DNA from: an uncultured Nitrosomonadales bacterium
GTDB lineage: Bacteria > Pseudomonadota > Gammaproteobacteria > Burkholderiales > Gallionellaceae
DNA: 10,300 nucleotides
NCBI GenBank assembly: GCA_903934275.1
Contig: CAIZNF010000623.1
Span: 1-10,300, forward strand
Direction: 5' to 3'
In this document: positions 6,769-10,300 of the stretch, piece by piece
Position numbering within the stretch: the stretch's first letter is position 1
How the letters are laid out: each line of letters starts with the position of its first letter
Position numbers and translations under genes: made by a program
Notes under the pieces: generated by a model
The model's database searches: none
What the model saw: the letters and a program-made list of their open reading frames with translations, nothing else
What the model was told of the DNA's origin: nothing

Positions 6769-6823
6769 TATCAACACCATCGCCAGGCGGCGGTTGCTTT
6801 CGGGTAACGGAGGTTATTCATAT

Positions 6824-7528
6824 TCAAGCGCGTTTGATAAGCGGCAAGGCAGCGGGTAGATTGACGATTACGGCATCCACATCCAGTGTTTCCACCGGTT
6901 CGCCGTGGTTGTAGCCGTAAGGCACACAAAAAACCGGGCATCCGGCGGCGCGCGCTGCAAGCGTGTCGCTAAGCGAATCGCCGATCAGCAGCAATTTATC
7001 AATCGGAACCCCAAAAAATTTCGCCGCATGCAGCAACGGCATGGGATGAGGTTTTTTTTCTGGTAGCGAATCGCCGGATATAACGATCTCAAAATAATTC
7101 ATAAGACCGGTTCCCTCCAATAACGGCCCGGTATAGCGTGCCGCTTTATTTGTGATGCAACCCATGCGAAAGCCTGCCGCACGCATGGCATCCAAGCCAT
7201 CTGTGACACCGTCATATATTTTGCTGCCCAGCAATAATTCAGTGTAATGTTTCTCGAAAATCGGCAGGGCATGCTCATACAGCGCGGCATCCGGCGTGGC
7301 GTGCATGTCGCCGGTCAACGCGCGCTTGACCAGCCAGCCGATTCCGTTGCCGATGTAGCTTGCCAGCAATTCTTGCGATACCGGTGTGTAGTCCATTTCG
7401 CGCAACATGCGGTTGCACGCCTCGGTCAGTTCCGGTGCGGTGTGCAGCAATGTGCCATCGAGGTCGATAACGATTGCTTGCACGCTTACCGGAGTAACAA
7501 ATCTATTGATGGACGCGGTTTGTTGCAT
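6824..7528 (-). CDS. gph: Phosphoglycolate phosphatase (HAD superfamily)
   Basis: It hydrolyses 2-phosphoglycolate, made by Rubisco oxygenation or DNA repair, to glycolate; it is a Mg2+-dependent cytoplasmic enzyme. The 234-aa protein shows the HAD motifs in order: nucleophile and acid/base D22 and D24 in DLDGTL, TNK at 126-128, K159 in EKKPHPMPL, and GDSLSD (183-188). The cap domain lies between, with the Gph-like block YIGNGIGWLVKRAL. Position 29 is His where DGTLxD is more common; this is not the nucleophile and probably harmless. ATG 7528 is preceded by AGGGG at a normal distance. It starts 23 bp after the lipoprotein gene's stop and belongs to the rpe operon. The rpe-gph neighbourhood supports Gph over other HAD phosphatases. 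Confidence 0.92.
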   Translation of the reverse strand: MQQTASINRFVTPVSVQAIVIDLDGTLLHTAPELTEACNRMLREMDYTPVSQELLASYIGNGIGWLVKRALTGDMHATPDAALYEHALPIFEKHYTELLLGSKIYDGVTDGLDAMRAAGFRMGCITNKAARYTGPLLEGTGLMNYFEIVISGDSLPEKKPHPMPLLHAAKFFGVPIDKLLLIGDSLSDTLAARAAGCPVFCVPYGYNHGEPVETLDVDAVIVNLPAALPLIKRA

Positions 7529-7551
7529 GATTATGCCCCTGTAGGTTTCAT

Positions 7552-7977
7552 TTAGTGTTCTGGTTTCTTTTCGACAGCACTTTTATCATGCTTTGCTGCG
7601 CTGGCAGCCGGTTTTTCGCCCTTGGCTACACCGGTCTTTTCAACCGCTTTTTCAGCCGCAGCCTTGTTTTCGTTTTCAACAGGGGCGGGGGCGCTGTGCG
7701 CTACGGGGGCGGGTTTATTACCCATAGTGGGGTCGATCGCTTCTTCTGCGATATCCTTTTCCGCATCTTTCCAACCTTTCAATATGGAGGTCGGACTTTG
7801 GGCCTCATTCTCTTTCATGCAAGTTTCCGGCGCTTTCAGGGAAACACGGCAGGCATAACCTATCGCTTCGGCATCACGGTTTTTTTGCTCGCCAGCACCG
7901 GTTATCATGTCACAACCAGCCAGTGCGAGAGTGGCTATCAAAAGCATTGATTGGTTGGCAGATCGGCGTATGCGCAT
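7552..7977 (-). CDS. Small lipoprotein of unknown function
   Basis: 141 aa. A lipoprotein signal peptide is clear: positive start MRIRR, hydrophobic core, lipobox LAGC with the lipidated cysteine at 22. Residue 23 is Asp, which in enterobacteria favours retention in the inner membrane; whether this holds here is uncertain. The mature part has a compact region (about 30-80, with C43 and C53, which might form a disulfide) and then a low-complexity Ala/Lys/Glu/Pro tail. I do not recognise the family. The frame extends upstream to 8016, but ATG 7977 is chosen because it gives the signal peptide and lies four bases after the rpe stop. The start site AGAG is weak, suggesting coupling to rpe translation. 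Position between rpe and gph implies co-expression, not necessarily a metabolic role. Confidence 0.8.
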   Translation of the reverse strand: MRIRRSANQSMLLIATLALAGCDMITGAGEQKNRDAEAIGYACRVSLKAPETCMKENEAQSPTSILKGWKDAEKDIAEEAIDPTMGNKPAPVAHSAPAPVENENKAAAEKAVEKTGVAKGEKPAASAAKHDKSAVEKKPEH

Positions 7978-7981
7978 GACT

Positions 7982-8662
7982 CTATACGTTGGCGAGTTCG
8001 GCGCGCAGCGTGGCAATTATGCTGTCATAGCGGTGAGGGTCGCTATCTTTGCCGGCGCCGAATATGGCAGAACCTGCCACAAAGGTGTCCACACCCGCCG
8101 CAGCCACATCGCGGATATTTGCGGGGCCTACGCCGCCGTCTATTTCCAGGCGAATGTCACGTCCAGAAGCATCAATCATCTTGCGTACCTTACGCGCTTT
8201 GTCCAGCACGTAAGGAATAAATTTCTGTCCGCCGAAGCCCGGGTTCACCGACATCAGCAGCACCATATCCAGCCTATCCAGCGTGTATTCCAACGCATCC
8301 AGCGGCGTAGCTGGATTGAACACCAAGCCCGCCTTGCAGCCATTTTCTTTAATCAATCCGATGGTGCGATCAATGTGTTCGGATGCTTCGGGGTGAAAGG
8401 TGATATAGGTCGCGCCTGCCTTGGCAAAATCCGGAATGATGCGATCCACGGGCTTGACCATCAAATGCACGTCTATTGGAGCGGTCACGCCGTGCTTGCG
8501 CAGAGCTTCACACACCAGAGGGCCAATGGTCAGGTTCGGCACATAGTGATTGTCCATCACGTCAAAATGCACGATATCTGCACCAGAAGCCAGGATGTTA
8601 TCGACCTCTTCGCCCAGCTTGGCAAAGTTTGCGGAGAGAATGCTCGGGGCGATCAGGTACAT
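7982..8662 (-). CDS. rpe: Ribulose-phosphate 3-epimerase
   Basis: It interconverts D-ribulose 5-phosphate and D-xylulose 5-phosphate in the pentose phosphate and Calvin cycles; it is a metal-dependent TIM-barrel enzyme in the cytoplasm. The 226-aa protein shows [10 protein letters not shown] (4-13), the metal/catalytic residues H32 and D34 in [14 protein letters not shown]66 in [18 protein letters not shown] (137-148) and D175 in EIDGGV. All expected catalytic positions are present and the length is normal. The frame runs upstream to 8722, but ATG 8662 gives the standard N-terminus and has AGAAGGG nine bases before it. It heads the rpe - lipoprotein - gph unit. Confidence 0.95.
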   Translation of the reverse strand: MYLIAPSILSANFAKLGEEVDNILASGADIVHFDVMDNHYVPNLTIGPLVCEALRKHGVTAPIDVHLMVKPVDRIIPDFAKAGATYITFHPEASEHIDRTIGLIKENGCKAGLVFNPATPLDALEYTLDRLDMVLLMSVNPGFGGQKFIPYVLDKARKVRKMIDASGRDIRLEIDGGVGPANIRDVAAAGVDTFVAGSAIFGAGKDSDPHRYDSIIATLRAELANV

Positions 8663-8700
8663 GATATTGACCCTTCTAATCAAGTTAAAATGCAAGGCGT

Positions 8701-8717
8701 GTATTCTAACTGAATAC
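8701..8717. promoter_or_regulatory. Palindrome GTATTC-TAACT-GAATAC upstream of rpe
   Basis: Perfect six-bp arms with a five-bp spacer, 39 bp upstream of the rpe start. Size and placement suit a dimeric regulator, and TAGAAT within it (minus strand) could act as a -10 box. No protein is assigned. Confidence 0.35.
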
Positions 8718-8911
8718 CCCAAGAGGTGACGAATGGCGGCGCATCATCCAGCCCACGGAGACGCTACAACCCGGCGAAAAAATCACCCCATCAAACCTGC
8801 AAAAATGAATAACAATGAACCACGCAAACACGGTAAGTCGGTGAGAGAAAAAATCTGCATGGCGCAGATCGAGTCAATCACGTTATTCACAGGCTTGCAT
8901 CAATGGCGTAT

Positions 8912-8943
8912 AAAAAATATTTTTACTGCTTTGCGGCAAAGCA
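8912..8943 (-). terminator. Candidate intrinsic terminator after the Sel1-repeat gene
   Basis: On the minus strand the stem TGCTTTGC/GCAAAGCA (8943-8936 with 8934-8927, one-base centre) is followed by TAAAAATATTTTTT (8925-8912). The T-run begins a few bases after the stem. It lies about 90 bp past the stop at 9035 and would separate the right-end gene cluster from rpe. Confidence 0.45.
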
Positions 8944-9034
8944 CAGTCGGAGATTTGGTTCTGCAACTAACAACGGTTAGGCCATATTTCACCGGACCTA
9001 TTTTAGGGGGAAAGTCCCGCCCCAAACCCTCTTT

Positions 9035-9718
9035 TTAATCTCCAACCAAGCTTCTCCCGAGCATTTTCGGGCAGGGTTTACTGCTAACATAATCCGAACC
9101 ATCCAACACATTTGCACATTTGTAAGTGACTCCCTTACCAGTATCCTGGCTGGCACTGGATGGGGTCGCAGCAATATTTTGATTGGCCACCTTAGCCAGT
9201 GCTTGCGGTTTGATCGAGCCTGCAATCATAAATTCTGGCCCGTCATGTATCGCTTTGAATTTATTATGGCGAGCAAGCCAGTCTTGGGCGATTTGATCAT
9301 TATTCTGCGCGGCTTTCTGATACCAGTAATGCGCCTTTTCGGGGCATGCGCTTACCAAATACCCGGCATCGTAACTGACTGCTACATTCCTCTGTTCTAT
9401 AACATTGCCAGCCTTCGCCCGCTTGTATGATTTCATAAATTCCGGGTGAGGCACCTGCAAGGGGTATTCGTGGTTATGGTCATCTGGAGCAAAGTAAACT
9501 TCTTCACAATTAGTCGAACCAATATTTTCGGCATCTTGTGTGGTGCTGGCGTGTTTCGGCACGCTACCAGAATCCTGAGGATTATCATTGCTGAACACAA
9601 CCAGTATGCGTTTTCCCGTGCTGCCATTATCTTTCACAACCAGAGTGCGCACCTCTTTGGCGTGCGCCTGAAGCGGGATGAATGCCAGTGCCATCAAGGT
9701 AATTCTTAACAACCACAC
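9035..9718 (-). CDS. Exported protein with one Sel1-like repeat and a DUF4124-like cysteine tail
   Basis: 227 aa. A Sec signal peptide is evident (WLLRITLMALAFIPLQAHA, cut likely after A20), so the protein should be periplasmic or secreted. Residues about 97-150 resemble a Sel1/TPR-like repeat: a first helix with a G-Y pattern, then EKAHYWYQKAAQNNDQIAQDWLA. The C-terminal stretch GVTYKCANVLDGSDYVSSKPCP (C201, C216) looks like the YKC...YSDKPC pattern of DUF4124-type segments. Sel1 repeats mediate protein contacts; the partner is unknown. The start is GTG 9718, supported by AAGGAG six bases upstream. It is third in a row of minus-strand genes, 57 bp after the membrane protein's stop. Family features are visible; function is not. 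Confidence 0.8.
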   Translation of the reverse strand: MWLLRITLMALAFIPLQAHAKEVRTLVVKDNGSTGKRILVVFSNDNPQDSGSVPKHASTTQDAENIGSTNCEEVYFAPDDHNHEYPLQVPHPEFMKSYKRAKAGNVIEQRNVAVSYDAGYLVSACPEKAHYWYQKAAQNNDQIAQDWLARHNKFKAIHDGPEFMIAGSIKPQALAKVANQNIAATPSSASQDTGKGVTYKCANVLDGSDYVSSKPCPKMLGRSLVGD

Positions 9719-9751
9719 TGTATTCTCCTTATGGTTGTGGATTAAAGGCGC

Positions 9752-9796
9752 TTATTGGTTCTTGAGCGATTCGGCTCAAACATTCGCAACCAATAA
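9752..9796. repeat. Nested inverted repeats between the membrane protein and the Sel1 gene
   Basis: Outer arms TTATTGGTT (9752-9760) and AACCAATAA (9788-9796) are perfect. Inside, TTGAGC (9762-9767) pairs with GCTCAA (9774-9779). The stop codon of the small membrane protein lies in the inner stem. The structure could slow readthrough or protect an mRNA end. No T-run follows. Confidence 0.45.
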
Positions 9797-9958
9797 AACC
9801 TCGGCACCGAAAGAAAGAAAAAATGCCCCTCCCCAAATCAAGCTTTCATTGAATATGATTTGAAATTTTTGTGCGGGGTCTCTGGTAATCAGGATGCCCG
9901 TCATCAGGATAATCATCCCGGTCACCAACATCGGCAGCATAGAAAGCAAATAATGCAT
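9776..9958 (-). CDS. Small inner-membrane protein with two transmembrane helices
   Basis: 60 aa. Two hydrophobic helices, about residues 4-24 (with P9) and 39-58, flank a short loop carrying R26, K31, D27 and E38. The net positive loop suggests a cytoplasmic hairpin with both ends outside, though the charge bias is small. ATG 9958 follows GAGGAG six bases upstream, a strong site that makes a real gene likely despite the length. I do not recognise a family. A tiny upstream frame, MSIEAFNVRRI, ends in TGATG on this start, so coupling is possible, but it has no ribosome site. The gene probably shares a transcript with the Sel1-repeat gene after it. Confidence 0.65.
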   Translation of the reverse strand: MHYLLSMLPMLVTGMIILMTGILITRDPAQKFQIIFNESLIWGGAFFLSFGAEVLLVANV

Positions 9959-10048
9959 CAGATTCTCCTCACGTTAAAAGCTTCAATCGACATGCCCAGG
10001 TTGCGCCTTCTGAAAATTTCTTAATGGCAATTGGCTGTTCGTTCGCTA

Positions 10049-10174
10049 TCACATTCTTAACAGCCGAAAAAGAGCATCGTAGAACTCCACCAGCGTTATC
10101 TCGATACCATCCCGAAAAAATCGTGTGGGGGAAGAACGATATTGATGCCCGTCAATCTTGAATTTTTCGCTCAT
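10049..10174 (-). CDS. Small protein of 41 residues, unknown function
   Basis: The frame starts at ATG 10174 and stops with TGA at 10051-10049. It is preceded by AAGGAG at eight bases, one of the best ribosome sites in the window. The predicted protein begins MSEKFKIDGHQYRSS and ends EFYDALFRLLRM. It is charged and slightly basic at first and amphipathic at the end, with no signal peptide or membrane segment. I know no family for it. It lies 90 bp upstream of the membrane-protein gene in the same direction. A real small gene is likely from the ribosome site and context, but there is no similarity evidence. Confidence 0.5.
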   Translation of the reverse strand: MSEKFKIDGHQYRSSPTRFFRDGIEITLVEFYDALFRLLRM

Positions 10175-10300
10175 ATTTGTAGCTCCTTATGAACCCTTGG
10201 TGTTTTATTTCGAGTGTTGTTTGAGCAACCCCATTAGTCACCAAGTTGTGTTGGTATCGGCAAATAACGATAAAACTTTAGCCCGTTTTAAGGCCAGAGG
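10175..10300. other. Right-edge region upstream of the 41-residue ORF
   Basis: No confident gene. On the minus strand one frame is open from the edge to a TGA at 10240-10238 (20 codons) and could be the end of a gene outside the window. Short arms ACCAA/TTGGT (10240-10244 with 10251-10255) form a weak palindrome. No strong promoter was recognised. Confidence 0.35.

Larger units (their letters stand above)
8663..9034. other. Intergenic region upstream of rpe
   Basis: About 370 bp, fairly AT-rich to the right. It holds the palindrome at 8701-8717 and the terminator candidate at 8912-8943. A plus-strand frame at 8733-9038 (101 codons) has an upstream AGAGG, but its product is basic, low in recognisable character and matches nothing I know. 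The terminator hairpin lies inside it, so I do not call it a gene. Confidence 0.5.

Noticed and set aside
8733..9038. Plus-strand frame of 101 codons with an AGAGG site before it
   Set aside because: The product matches nothing I know, has no domain character, and contains a palindrome that reads better as a terminator for the minus-strand gene. Kept only as a remark in the intergenic entry.

Overview
The window looks like chromosomal DNA of a betaproteobacterium, probably of the Nitrosomonadales/Gallionellaceae type. This rests on the rpe - gph - trpE gene order, on protein sequences that read as betaproteobacterial, and on a REP-like repeat of the kind common in that group. The taxon is an inference; no rRNA or other marker is present.

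Layout, left to right. (1) 1-537: N-terminal part of a DEAD-box RNA helicase (RhlE type) on the minus strand, cut by the window edge. (2) 538-1031: non-coding, with a likely rhlE promoter and a long imperfect inverted repeat. (3) 1032-2336: the only convincing plus-strand gene, a REC-REC-GGDEF diguanylate cyclase response regulator. (4) 2375-3982: a FAD-dependent oxidoreductase convergent with it. (5) 4136-4809: a two-gene module of a DUF4160-like protein and a DUF2442-like protein with a C-terminal helix-turn-helix. The genes overlap by ATGA, and a very good sigma-70-type promoter has a palindrome in its spacer. (6) 5060-6562: trpE. (7) 6563-6823: non-coding, with a REPIN/MITE-like element in the trpE leader. 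(8) 6824-8662: gph, a small lipoprotein gene and rpe, tightly packed in one direction. (9) 8663-9034: non-coding, with a candidate terminator. (10) 9035-10174: three closely spaced minus-strand genes, each with a strong Shine-Dalgarno site: a 41-codon ORF, a two-helix membrane protein of 60 residues, and an exported protein with one Sel1-like repeat.

How the genes relate. Rpe (ribulose-phosphate epimerase) and Gph (phosphoglycolate phosphatase) serve pentose phosphate/Calvin-cycle metabolism and 2-phosphoglycolate removal. TrpE starts tryptophan synthesis. The usual partners trpG, trpD and trpC do not follow trpE here; the DUF4160/DUF2442 module occupies that place.

The most interesting parts are the DUF4160/DUF2442-HTH pair with its built-in operator, the structured repeat element in front of trpE with mutually exclusive hairpins, and the uncharacterised small-protein cluster at the right end. 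No tRNA, rRNA, CRISPR array or transposase gene was seen.
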